Notes under the pieces: model-generated | Seen by the model: only the letters and a program-made list of their open reading frames with translations | What the model was told of the DNA's origin: nothing | Databases searched by the model: none | Made by a program: the position numbers and the translations under genes | Part shown: one piece after another, positions 1 through 9,513 of the stretch | Position numbering within the stretch: the stretch's first letter is position 1 | How the letters are laid out: every line of letters starts with the position of its first letter | Source: Lolium rigidum | Lineage: Eukaryota > Streptophyta > Magnoliopsida > Poales > Poaceae | Assembly: GCF_022539505.1 (NCBI RefSeq) | Contig: NC_061509.1 | Span: 34,848,334 to 34,912,333 of the forward strand | Length of the DNA stretch: 64,000 nucleotides | Reading direction: 5' to 3'

Positions 1-381
1 GAAGCTCCGCCGGACTTCTACACCGCCACCGACACCACGCCGTCGTGCCGTCGGATTCAAGAGGAGCTACTACTTCCGCTGCCCGCTGGAGCGGGGGAGG
101 TGGACGTCGTCTTCATCAACAACCGAACGTGTGACCGAGTACGGAGGTGCTGCCCGTTCGTGGCGCCGGAACCGATCGTGATCAAGATCTTCTACGCGCT
201 TTTGCAAGCGGCAAGTGATCGTCTACCGCAGCAACAAGAGCCTCCTCTTGTAGGCTTTGGAATCTCTTCAAGGGTGAGACTCGATACCCCCTCGTTGCCA
301 CCGTCTTCTAGATTGCATCTTGGCTTGGATTGCGTGTTCGCGGTAGGAAAATTTTTGTTTTCTATGCAACGTTATCCTACA
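1..381 (+). mobile_element. 3' end of a BARE1/Angela/WIS-like copia LTR (partial)
   Basis: This is the GC-rich leader and 3' end of a Ty1-copia LTR, ending in CCTACA at 381. It is cut by the window edge. Its first ~70 bases match the last ~70 bases of the window (63930-64000), where the same family is seen in the same direction. No PBS (TGGTATCAGAGC type) follows position 381; the next bases are GGGAA, so this is a solo LTR or a 3' LTR, not a 5' LTR. ORFs reading through it are incidental. The BARE1/Angela family name is from memory of its typical 3' end; a related copia family is possible. Confidence 0.85.
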
Positions 382-431
382 GGGAAGCCATAGTAGGATG
401 GTTCTGCAAGAAAATAGCGACAAAAGAAAAA

Positions 432-1435
432 TTAGAGAGATATCAATACAATGAGATGCAGGGAAAGTTTGGAACAAGGCAGAAACTCGAGAAGACAAAA
501 TACCTCGGGGAGAGGATTGGCGGAGCTGTATGGTTCCACGCGACAAGAGGAGGGAATAGGATCCTTCTTGTTCAAACGGGAAATTCTTCGAATCAGCTTC
601 TCCAAGTCCTTTGCAGAAAGATCACTGGAGAGTCTATTGGCGTCGTTTTCACCAGAATACGTCCAAAGGGGATTTTTGCGAGCCTGAAGAGGCTGCACTC
701 TAATCCTAAGGAAGTAGGCAGTGATTTGAACACCAGACAGTTCTTTGCCTCGAGTATTTTGAAGCAGATGAATACGAGACATAAGTGCTTCTGTCGCCTT
801 TTTCTCTTCTTCGGAAGCTTCAGCATCCCAGGAGCGGCGGCGCTGAATTTTGGCACTTCTGAGGGACTATGTTGTGTTCCACAGAATTGGCACTTTCTTC
901 GTGAATGTAGAGCCACCTTTTGCGCCATCCTTGGACAGAATCAGGAAATTTGACGTCGAAGTAATCAACGTCAGTTCGGACACAGATAACAACGCCGCCT
1001 ATGTTATAGGAGGCGTTGTGGGAGCCATTGCGGCGGAGGCAGAAAATGCGTTTCCACAGAGCCCAGTTAGGAGGGATTCCAAGGAAACATTCGCACAGCG
1101 TGATAAAAATGGAAATGTGGAGGATGGAATTGGGGGTCAAGCGGGTGCGGCTGAATCCCGTAAACAAAAAGAAGGCCGCGGAGGAAATCGTGAATTGGGG
1201 CAGAAAGGCCGCGGATGAGGTGATCAACGAAACTAACCCGGTACTCCATTGGAGGGTTTGGGTAGCTTTCTTCGCTGGGAAAGCGGATGGCGTCCTCTTT
1301 CTTCATCAGGCCAAGCCTCTTCAGTGTGTTGACGTCTTGGTTGGAGATTTTAGATCTCTCCCACTCAAGATCTTCAGCGGCCATCTTGGACTCTGGAGTG
1401 CTGTGGCGAGTGAGTCGCGTGCGCGGTGGCATCAA
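432..1435 (-). pseudogene. antisense ORF remnant with the 'putative gypsy-type transposon' domain (PF04195-like)
   Basis: Read on the minus strand, the protein starts near 1435 (MPPRTRLTRH...), holds a conserved block with FVDHLIRG and SAPIHDFLRGLLFVYGIQ, then shifts frame near 1150 into ILHISIFITLCECFLGI, WALWKRIFCLRR and NIGGVVICVR (1140-900), then shifts again to a Ser/Lys-rich tail ending near 432. This order matches the plant domain catalogued as putative gypsy-type transposon (PF04195); its function is unknown to me. It lies antisense to its host element, between the expected pol and the 3' LTR. Two or more frameshifts and a truncated C-terminus make it a pseudogene. A sibling copy starts at 27532. 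Confidence 0.75.
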
Positions 1436-1869
1436 CGGCGCTGGAAAAGCAACGTTCGTGAGTGCGGAAGATCAAAGAGAGTTGGGCGCAGGGGAAGTTT
1501 TTGCAAAGAGGAACAGATGTGCGGCGCAAGCGAAGGAGTGAACGGAGGTTGAAGAAAGGTTTATATAAGAATCGGGCGAAGCAATGCACCGTTGGATGAA
1601 GAAATCGTGCGGTGAAAAAAGATCTTGTAGATAAAAGGGTAAAAAAGTATTTTTACTGAGATGGAATAGAATAGGCGTTACCGTACGTGCGCCAGGAAAA
1701 GCGGAGGACGTGTGTCCCCCACTTGCACGACGTGTCAACGTGGTGGAAACAATGGACCCACAAGGCAGAAAAATCACGACTATTAACAGAGATGAAGTAA
1801 ATTTGATTAAGGGAAGCATGCCGACAAGAAAAATAAAAGAAGATTGGCGACAGGAGAAGTTATTAAATA

Positions 1870-2200
1870 CTTCGGGAGCCTTTGATCAAATACAAGTTTT
1901 TGCCCAAATGCTCGGGGGCTACTTCGACAAAAAGTAAAATTTCGAGTATGGCAGTATAGAAATTGCGGGAGCCTACAACCAAGCACAAGTCCTTGGCTGT
2001 AGCCTCGGGGGCTACTCCCATCGGGAGCGCAGTTCGCGCACCCGAGAGATGAAAAGAAGATCATATTGGGAAATAATGACAATATAGCGACAAGGTGGAC
2101 TAAAATGTTGAGCCTACAACCAAGCACAAGTCCTTGGCTGTAGCCTCGAGGGCTACTCCCATCGGGAATGCTGTTCGCGTGCCCGATGAAATTAAAAAAG
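1870..2200 (+). repeat. PPT-like repeat units (CTCGGGGGCTACT)
   Basis: Three diverged units each pair the phrase CAAGTCCTTGGCTGTAGCCT (or its relative around 1885-1925) with CTCGGGGGCTACT, at about 1911, 2005 and 2147 (the last with CTCGAGGGCTACT). The two right-hand units share about 80 bases including CCCATCGGGA. The same core, TCTCGGGGGCTACT, forms the true PPT at 2788-2799. Equivalent units occur inverted in the other family copy at 26760-27020. Confidence 0.75.
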
Positions 2201-2799
2201 AAAAGATAGAAAAGCAAGAGAGTATATTTCGAGTTATAATTAACTCTACATATACTCCCATCGGGAGAGCAATATAAGTCATATTTGACTCGATAAAATG
2301 TGCCATTCCAACAGCCGGAAAAGCACTCGACAATATATTCTCAGAACGCCAAAGTTGCGATCAATTTCTGAATGCCGCAAATTTGCGAAGGTAAGACCCG
2401 GATCCGTTCGCTGGGCGTGGCATCGCCGAAGACTGCGCTCTGCTACTTTTATCCGTATCAACGGATACGAAGAAAAATCCTAACGGACGCGTTAGGTATT
2501 CGATAAATTTGACTCGGGACTCGACGGAATGGTAAGACCTTAAGCGGCACCTGTCGAAGTTTACACCGGTATCCCGAGATCATGTCCAGGGACGTGATCT
2601 TGAAGTAGGTTTTTGCGGATTGCCACTAGAGCAGTTAACTAGTACCTGATCCGTCAGATGAACTAGCCCCAACTACCATTATCCCTGTACGATATAGAAT
2701 TTTATGTGAAGAAATATAAAAAAGTTAAAGCTCTCGAATAAAAATAAACAGTGGAGATTTTCCATGACTCTACGATTCAAGCAAAATCTCGGGGGCTAC

Positions 2800-3183
2800 T
2801 GACATAGGCATCCCAAATGGGCCTGCCGAAGATTGCACCCGGGGTTTACTGAAAGCCCAATACCCGAAGAATAAGAAGATTCGGGAGCCCAAGATATATT
2901 AAGGAAAGTTAGAGTTGTAATAGGAAGTGTTATTTGTAATCTGGCGGGATGAGTTAGAAACCGTCCCGGACTCTGTAACTTGTACAGAACGAAGCCCTCG
3001 GATCCACCTCCTATATAAAGGGGGAGTCGAGGGACGAAGAGATCATCGAATCATTGTTACAAACCCTAGTTTTCATAATCGTCGAGTACTTTCCGGCTGA
3101 AACCTTCGAGATCTACTTGCCCTCTACTTCTAACTAAACCCTAGCCTACAATCCATAGGCATTGACAAGTCGATACCTTGTCA
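2800..3183 (+). mobile_element. 3' LTR of the Tat-like gypsy element
   Basis: The LTR starts TGACATAGGCATCCC and ends CCTTGTCA, so the ends form a short inverted repeat (TGACA/TGTCA). Length 384 bp. A TATA box at 3012-3019 (TATATAAA) is followed by GGGGGAGTCGAGGG and a leader with AAACCCTAG, all in plus orientation. The preceding bases are a good polypurine tract. The inverted copy at 25729-26119 is 391 bp and clearly homologous. The element's left LTR is not in the window, so no TSD can be tested. Confidence 0.85.
3012..3019 (+). promoter_or_regulatory. LTR TATA box
   Basis: TATATAAA within CTCCTATATAAAGGGGGAG, inside the 384-bp LTR. Its direction fixes the element as plus-strand, which makes the nearby ORF antisense. 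Confidence 0.7.
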
Positions 3184-3241
3184 TTATCCTTTTTATCGTT
3201 TACCTACTCGAGGGCGAGTAGGAACTAAGCTTGGGGATGCT
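3184..3241 (+). other. PPT-proximal end of an Athila-like internal region
   Basis: Fifty-eight bases with CTACTCGAGGGCGAGTAGG (an inverted repeat) and AAGCTTGGGGATGCT directly before the LTR at 3242. This is the usual 3' end of the internal domain of the same Athila-like family. The rest of that domain is replaced by the Tat-like element ending at 3183, which probably inserted here. Confidence 0.6.
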
Positions 3242-4842
3242 TGATACGTCTCAAACGTATCTATAATTTCTTATGTTCCATGCTAGTTTTATGAAAATAC
3301 TCACATGTTTCATATACACTTTATATCATTTTGATGCATTTTCCGGCACTAACCTATTAACAAGATGCCGAAGTGCCGGTTCTCGTTTTCATAGCATTAT
3401 TGGTTTTAGAAATCCTACACAGGAAATATTCTCGGAATTGGACGAAACAAAAGCCCACGGTCTTATTTTCCACGGAGCCTTCCAGAAGACCGAAGGAGAG
3501 ATGGAGAGGGGCCACGAGGTGGCCACCCCACCTGGCGGCGCGGCCAAGAGGTGGGGCGCGCCGCCCTATGGGGTGGGCCCCTCGGGCACCTCCCGACTCT
3601 GCCCCTTCGCCTACTTAAACTCTCCGTCACGAAAACCCTAGTACCGAGAGCCACGATACGAGAAAAGTTACGGAGACGCCGTCGCCGCCAATCCCATCTC
3701 GGGGGATTCAGGAGATCACCCCCGGCACCCTGCCGGAGAGGGGAATCATCACCGGAGGGCTCTACATCACCATGCCCGCCTCCGGACTGATGCGTGAGTA
3801 GTTCATCCTTGGACTATGGGTCCATAGCAGTAGCTAGATGGTTGTCTTCTCCTCTTGTGCTATCATGTTTAGATCTTGTGAGCTGCCTATCATGATCAAG
3901 ATCATCTATTTGTAATGCTACATGTTGTGTTTGGTGGGGTCCGATGAATATGGAATACTATGTCAAGTTGATTATTGATCTATCATATATGTGTTGTTTA
4001 TGATCTTGCATGCTCTCCGTTGCTAGAAGAGGCTCTGGCCAAGTTGATACTTGTAACTCCAAGAGGGAGTATTTATGCTCGATAGTGGGTTCATGCCTCC
4101 ATTGAATCTGGGACAGTGACAGAAAGTTCTAAGGTTATGGATGCGCTGTTGCCACTAGGGATAAAACATCAATGCTTTGTCTAAGGATATTTGTATTGTT
4201 TACATTACGCACAGTACTTAATGCAATTGTCTGTTGTTTGCAGCTTAATACTGGAAGGGGTGCGGATGCTAACCCGAAGGTGGACTTTTTGGGCATAGAT
4301 GCATGCTGGATAGCGGTCTATGTTCTTTGTCGTAATGCCCTAAGTAAATCTCATATTAGTCATCATGATATGTATGTGCATTGTTATGCCCTCTCTATTA
4401 TTCAATTGCCCAACTGTAATTTGTTCACCCAACATGCTATTTATCTTATTGGAGAGACACCACTAGTGAACTGTGGACCCCGGTCCATTCTTTTACATCT
4501 GAAATACAATCTACTGCAATTTTTGTTCTCTCGCTCGTTCTTTGCAAACAAACATCATTCTCCACACCATACGTTTAATCCTTTGTTTTCAGCAAGCCGG
4601 TGAGATTGACAACCTCACCGTTAAGTTGGGGCAAAGTATCTTGATTGTGTTGTGCGGGTTCCACGTTGGCGCCGGAATCCCCGGTGTTGCGCCGCACTAC
4701 ACTCCTTCACCAACAACCTTCACGTGGCCTTCATCTCCCTACTGGTTCGATAAACCTTGGTTTCTTGCGAGGGAAAACTTGCTGCTGTACGCATCACACC
4801 TTCCTCTTGGGGTTCCCAACGGACGAGTGCTTTACCGTCACA
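3242..4842 (+). mobile_element. Athila-lineage gypsy LTR (Sabrina/WHAM-like), 1601 bp
   Basis: The LTR starts TGATACGTCTCAAACGTATC and ends GTCACA at 4842. Inside are a GC-rich promoter and leader region (about 3480-3800) and the phrase GGACTATGGGTCCATAGCAG near 3810, both familiar in Triticeae Athila LTRs. A PPT-like tract is on its left and a TGGCGCCGTTGC primer-binding region on its right, so it is flanked like both a 3' and a 5' LTR at once. Length of about 1.6 kb fits the lineage. ORFs at 3273-3641 and 4172-5084 are incidental. The family name is from memory. Confidence 0.8.
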
Positions 4843-4856
4843 AGGAAGCTACTTTC

Positions 4857-4917
4857 TGGCGCCGTTGCAATCCCTGTAGCACGCCAGCAGCTCTTTTTCT
4901 GGCGCCGTTGCCGGGGA
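4857..4917 (+). other. Athila primer-binding site, present twice
   Basis: TGGCGCCGTTGCCGGGGA at 4900-4917 is the classic Athila PBS region. A shorter copy, TGGCGCCGTTGC, sits at 4857-4868, also preceded by TTTC. The first copy is 15 bases from the LTR end and the second 58 bases, so the spacer may be a small duplication or insertion. After 4917 only about 50 bases of leader remain before copia sequence begins. Confidence 0.75.
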
Positions 4918-4968
4918 ATCTGAAGAAAAGTTACACCACAGAGATTGCCAACTCCCGCGGCAATAGCA

Positions 4969-7804
4969 CCAATCAAGACTATTATCTCTTCCAAGAGGAT
5001 CTTGGAGCTCCTTCATGTGGATCTCTTTGGTCGTACCACTCATGCAAGTCTTGGTGCAAAGAAACATTGCTTCGTGATTGTTGATGACTATTCAAGATAT
5101 ACTTGGGTCTACTTTCTCAAGAAGAAAGATGAGACTCAACAAATCTTCATTGACTTTGCCACCGAGGTGCAACGTCAACACAACCTCCTTATAATGGCAA
5201 TAAGAAGTGACAACGGCTCCGAGTTCAAGAACTATACACTCAATAATTTTCTTAGTGATGAGGGGATAAGACATCAATATTCTGCTGCATACACCCCTCA
5301 ACAAAATGGTGTTGCCGAGAGGAAGAACCAGACTCTTATGGATATGGCAAGATCTATGATGGCGGAGTACAAATCCCACTATAATTTTTGGGCCGAAGCC
5401 ATCTCCACCGCTTGCGACTCCTCTAACCGGCTCTATCTCCGTAAGGGCTTGAACAAGACTCCATATGAAATACTCACCGGTAACAAGCCTAATATCTCAT
5501 ACTTCAAGGTGTTCGGGTGTAAGTGTTTCTATAAAATCAAAGGAGTTCGTTTATCTAAATTTGCTCCTAAAGCTTTGGAGGGTATATTTGTTGGTTACGG
5601 TGCCGAATCTCACACTTATAGAGTCTTTGATATATCTTCCAAGATTATCATCGAATCTTGTAGTGTGAAGTTCGAAGAAAATGATGGCTCCCAAGTGGGG
5701 CAAGTTGATGTTTGTGCAGGTGATGAAATACCTCAAGATGCCATAGTAAGAATGGGTGTGGGATTTTTCCGCCCCATTGAGGGACACGGTGTGGCATCTC
5801 GGGAAGGACTATGCTCTACTATGGTGGAGCCCTCATCTTCACAACATCAACAAACTCCATCTCTTGAAGCTAATGGTGCACCAACCCAAGAACAAGAACA
5901 AGACCCTCCCTCTTGTGTGCAAGATCAAGGACAAGATCAACCAAGGATTCATGATGGCTCCGATGAGTATCCATTTGATATTTGGTCCTCACCGAATGAT
6001 GTCCAAGATCAAGCACAAGATATTGAGCACTCTCAAGACATTGAGGAAGCTCAAGTGGAAGGTCAAGACGGGGACCCAAACGATCAAGTTGATCAAGTGA
6101 TACCTCCAAGGCCTAGAAGAACCAAGGAGGAGATCGAGGCCCGTCGTCTTGCAAGAAGAGATAGGAACTTGGAAATTCTTGAACACACTCATGAGAAGGT
6201 CCTAAGTGATGTTAGAGGAAGAGTTTCCACAAGAAGGCAATTGGTTAACTTTAGCAATCATCATGCTTATATCTCCTTAGTGGAACCCAAGAAAGTATTT
6301 GAAGCTCTTGAAGATCCGGATTGGTTGGAAGCTATGCACGATGAACTCAATAACTTCAAGCGCAACAAAGTATGGTCTCTAGTAGAGAAGCCAAAGGAGT
6401 GCCGCAATGTTATAGGCACTAAATTGATATTCAAGAACAAGCAAGATGAGTTTGGAATTGTTGTAAGGAACAAGACAAGATTGGTAGCTCAAGGTTTCTC
6501 TCAAATTGAAGGAATTGACTTTGGAGAAACTTATGCTCCCGTGGCTCGCCTTGAGTCCATCCGTATCCTTCTTGCATATGCTTCACATCATAACTTTAAG
6601 TTACAACAAATGGATGTGAAAAGTGCATTTCTTAATGGTCCTTTGCATGAAGAGGTTTATGTTAAGCAACCCCCGCGTTTTGAGGATCCCGACTTTCCTA
6701 ACCATGTCTATAAGCTTGATAAAGCACTTTACGATCTCAAACAAGCTCCTAGAGCTTGGTACGAGCACCTTCGTTCCTAACCATGTTGGGCTAATCGATC
6801 CCACTCTTTTTACTAAGAGGGTCAATGGGGAGCTTTTCGTTTGCCAATTATATGTTGATGATATTATCTTTGGCTCTACTAATAAAGCTTTCAATGATGA
6901 ATTTTCAAAGCTTATGACCGATAGGTTTGAGATGTCTATGATGGGAGAGATGAGGTTCTTTCTTGGTTTTGAGATCAAGCAATTGAGAGAAGGGACTTTC
7001 ATCAATGAAGCAAAATATCTCCAAGACATGCTCAAGAGGTTCAAGATGACGGAAATGAAGGGTGTAGCCACTCCAATGGTTACCAAATGTCATCTTGCAC
7101 TTGATCCCAATGGTAAAGAGGTGGATCAAAAGGTATATCGCTCCATGATTGGATCCTTGCTTTACCTTTGTGCATCTAGACCGGACATAGTGTTGAGTGT
7201 TGGTGTGTGTGCAAGATATCAAGCTTCTCCTAAAGAGAGCCACATGATGGCTCTCAAAAGAATCTTTTGATATTTGGTTGATACCCCAAGATATGGTCTT
7301 TGGTATCCTAAAGGCTCAAGCTTTTATCTCAATGGATACACCGATGCGGATTGGGCAGGAGACAAGGATGATAGGAAATCAACCTCCGGGGCTTGCCAAT
7401 TCCTTGGTAGGTACTTGGTGTGTTGGTTTTCTAAGAAGCAAAATTGTATATCTCTCTCCACCGCCGAAGCCGAATATGTTGCCGCCGCAAGTGGATGCAC
7501 TCAATTGTTATGGATGAGGCAAACTTTAAAGGAATACGGTGTCACTTGTGACAAAGTGCCTCTTTTATGTGACAATGAAAGTGCCATCAAGATTGCTTAT
7601 AATCCGGTGCAACATTCAAGAACGAAGCATATTGAGATCCGGAATCATTTTATTAGGGATCATGTTGCCCGTGGTGATATTGAGCTATGCTATGTTCCTA
7701 CCAAAGATCAACTTGCCGATATTTTCACGAAGCCTCTTGATGAAGCAAGGTTTTGCTATTTGAGGAATGAGCTAAATATCATTGATTCAAGGAGTATAGC
7801 TTGA
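4969..7804 (+). pseudogene. copia pol pseudogene: integrase, reverse transcriptase, RNase H
   Basis: The first open segment (to 6780) holds the integrase core: HVDLFG and the [11 protein letters not shown] block, RSDNGSEF with the second Asp, and [11 protein letters not shown] with the Glu. A Gln/Asp-rich linker leads to RT, starting near [12 protein letters not shown] and passing [12 protein letters not shown] and [11 protein letters not shown]. At about 6776 a short deletion and frameshift remove part of RT; reading resumes in another frame with DPTLFTK and the catalytic LYVDDIIFGS (about 6850). A TGA at 7268 replaces an expected Arg, consistent with CGA-to-TGA. RNase H follows (7274-7804) with TDADWAGD, STAEAEYVA, LCDNESA and RTKHIEIRNHF. 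Non-functional, though the visible catalytic residues survive. Confidence 0.92.
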
Positions 7805-8273
7805 CCATCTTGCAAACACACCTTCCTCTCAAAACTTTATTTGGTTTAGATGTGGGCATGGAAATAGGGGGAGTGCGGTTTAAATTATTGAGCTATCCCT
7901 CCCCCATAATGCCGATAGTAAGAAATCATTCTCTTTATATCATGTGTTGATATGTGAGCTTCAATGACGAGTCTTGGTTTTGGGCCCAAGATATATCTTT
8001 GCGGTGCCATACCATAACACTCAAACATGGTGGCCTAGGCCACCACACTCTTCTTGGTGAAGAGTTGGAGTTATTTGGATCTTTCATGGTTTTTTATTTG
8101 ACTTTCATTTGTTCTTATGGGAAATCACTCATGTTTGGTCTTTATTTGCAATTTTTGTGAATATGGGTGATAATGTACCATCAACAGTGTGATCTTGCTA
8201 TCCTAAGCCCCACCTTACCTAAGAAACCATTCCAATCTTTATACACTAAGTATCTGAAAAATTTCAAGGGTTT
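7805..8273 (+). other. non-coding stretch of the Sirevirus 3' region
   Basis: No supported gene. It contains GGGGGAGTGCGG near 7868, a PPT-like tract. A CCGGCACTGCCGG palindrome like those in the LTR lies just beyond it, at 8293-8305. Confidence 0.5.
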
Positions 8274-8849
8274 TTGGGTTTGGGGAGGGTTTGCCGGCAC
8301 TGCCGGTGGTATCACAAGTCTCCGGTGTTTGCACCCTACTTCATGTATTTCATCTGCTCTCGCTGGGACAATGCTGGGTATGGCAAACTTCTTGATGATG
8401 TTAACCATCTGCCTCACAAACACAAGGATCTCAAGGTAAAGGCTCATCCCCTTCCTCCTCGTCTTCCCGGTGATTATGATTCTGCTGAAGAGGACTCAGA
8501 TATGGAGTATGTTCCCCCTGCTGACAGTGGATGGTTTGCTCGTATTGAGGCCAAGCTTGCCAAGATGTTTTGTCTCAAGTCTGACATCAACAGGCGTCAA
8601 TACCAAGCTCATAGGGAAAGGAAGATGGAGAGGAGGAACACCAAGCTCATTATGCGCAAATTGGACATTCCTGTTGAGAGTGGGTCAGAAGAGGTCATTA
8701 CTCCTGAGGAAGAGTGGCTGTCAAAGCATGGCAATGTGACTGAGTTTGAGCAGCTTGGGCTACCCGGTCCTTCTCGCCGACAACGTCCTGCTAGTCCTGA
8801 GCCCGCCGAGTCTGAAGACGTCAACGAGACGGAGGAATCCTCCGACTGA
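8274..8849 (+). CDS. Sirevirus accessory ORF remnant (function unknown)
   Basis: A 191-residue open frame after pol and before the PPT. The first ~35 residues look like incidental read-through. The rest is charged and unstructured: LPGDYDSAEEDSDMEYVPP, a Lys/Arg-rich middle (RRQYQAHRERKMERRNTK) that could form a helix or coiled coil, and an acidic Ser/Glu/Pro tail ending ESSD. Sireviruses often carry an extra ORF in this place, sometimes called env-like. I see no signal peptide or transmembrane segment, so an envelope role is not supported. The start is not certain and the N-terminus may be lost. Confidence 0.45.
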   Translation: MGLGRVCRHCRWYHKSPVFAPYFMYFICSRWDNAGYGKLLDDVNHLPHKHKDLKVKAHPLPPRLPGDYDSAEEDSDMEYVPPADSGWFARIEAKLAKMFCLKSDINRRQYQAHRERKMERRNTKLIMRKLDIPVESGSEEVITPEEEWLSKHGNVTEFEQLGLPGPSRRQRPASPEPAESEDVNETEESSD

Positions 8850-9513
8850 GCTTCCATGGGATGTTGTAGCATCGCTTCTTTTATCCTTTTTGGTGTTTTT
8901 ATGCCAAAGGGGGAGAAGAAGGTCTATTAGGACTTGCACGAGATTTGCTCGGGTTGAGGCACAAGCATATGCATTTACCATTTCTTTAAAGCTTGTGTCC
9001 TCCTTTTATCATTTGTGCTTATGTTGAACTTTATCGTTTGTTTCTTGGTGTTTAAAACTCTGTTCTATGTGTGGTGGCAAGAACTATTAGTGTGAGACAT
9101 ATTGTTATGGATTTTGGAATTCGATATGGTTGAGATTGTCATTATGAAATGGTATGATCGGTATATATCTCAACTTGACTATTGATCCATCTCAATTTGA
9201 TGCATGGTATGATCTTGGAATTTGAGATTACACATAGTTGAGTATATCTTTATGAAAGGGTATGATCACTACATCTCAACTTTTAATATCCCTCTGTCTA
9301 TTTATCCGTCATACATGTTGTATTAGCATTGTGTTGCCTATACCCTGTTGGTGAGAGTTGTTCAGTACCTAATTTGTGCATATGTATTCAAACACAAAAT
9401 TACTGTATGCACACATTTAGGGGGAGCTTCTCTATTTTCTAAACACTATGCTATTCTTGCTCTCTATTTTGCTAAATCCCGGTATTGTCATCAAACACCA
9501 AAAAGGGGGAGAT
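8850..9513 (+). other. Sirevirus 3' untranslated region with repeated polypurine tracts
   Basis: No gene. Three purine runs occur: CAAAGGGGGAGAAGAAGG near 8906, TTAGGGGGAGC near 9418, and AAAAGGGGGAGAT at 9501-9513, which touches the LTR and is the functional PPT. There is also a diverged direct repeat around GGTATGATC (9150-9270). Confidence 0.6.

Larger units (their letters stand above)
382..3183 (+). mobile_element. 3' part of a Tat-like gypsy element (antisense ORF, PPT-like repeats, 3' LTR)
   Basis: The piece reads as the 3' end of a plus-strand gypsy element: a broken ORF on the opposite strand (432-1435), a stretch of PPT-like repeats (1870-2200), a PPT (CTCGGGGGCTAC just before 2800), then a short LTR. 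Gag and pol are missing, cut off at the BARE1-like LTR at 382. A second copy of the same region lies inverted at 25729-27775, so this is a repeated family. Orientation rests on the PPT position and on the TATA box inside the LTR. Resembles what is called Fatima in Triticeae, but the name is uncertain. Confidence 0.75.

Noticed and set aside
4172..5084. Overlapping ORFs of 143 and 180 codons in the Athila-like LTR
   Set aside because: They lie in LTR sequence, have no domain and cross the LTR/leader boundary.
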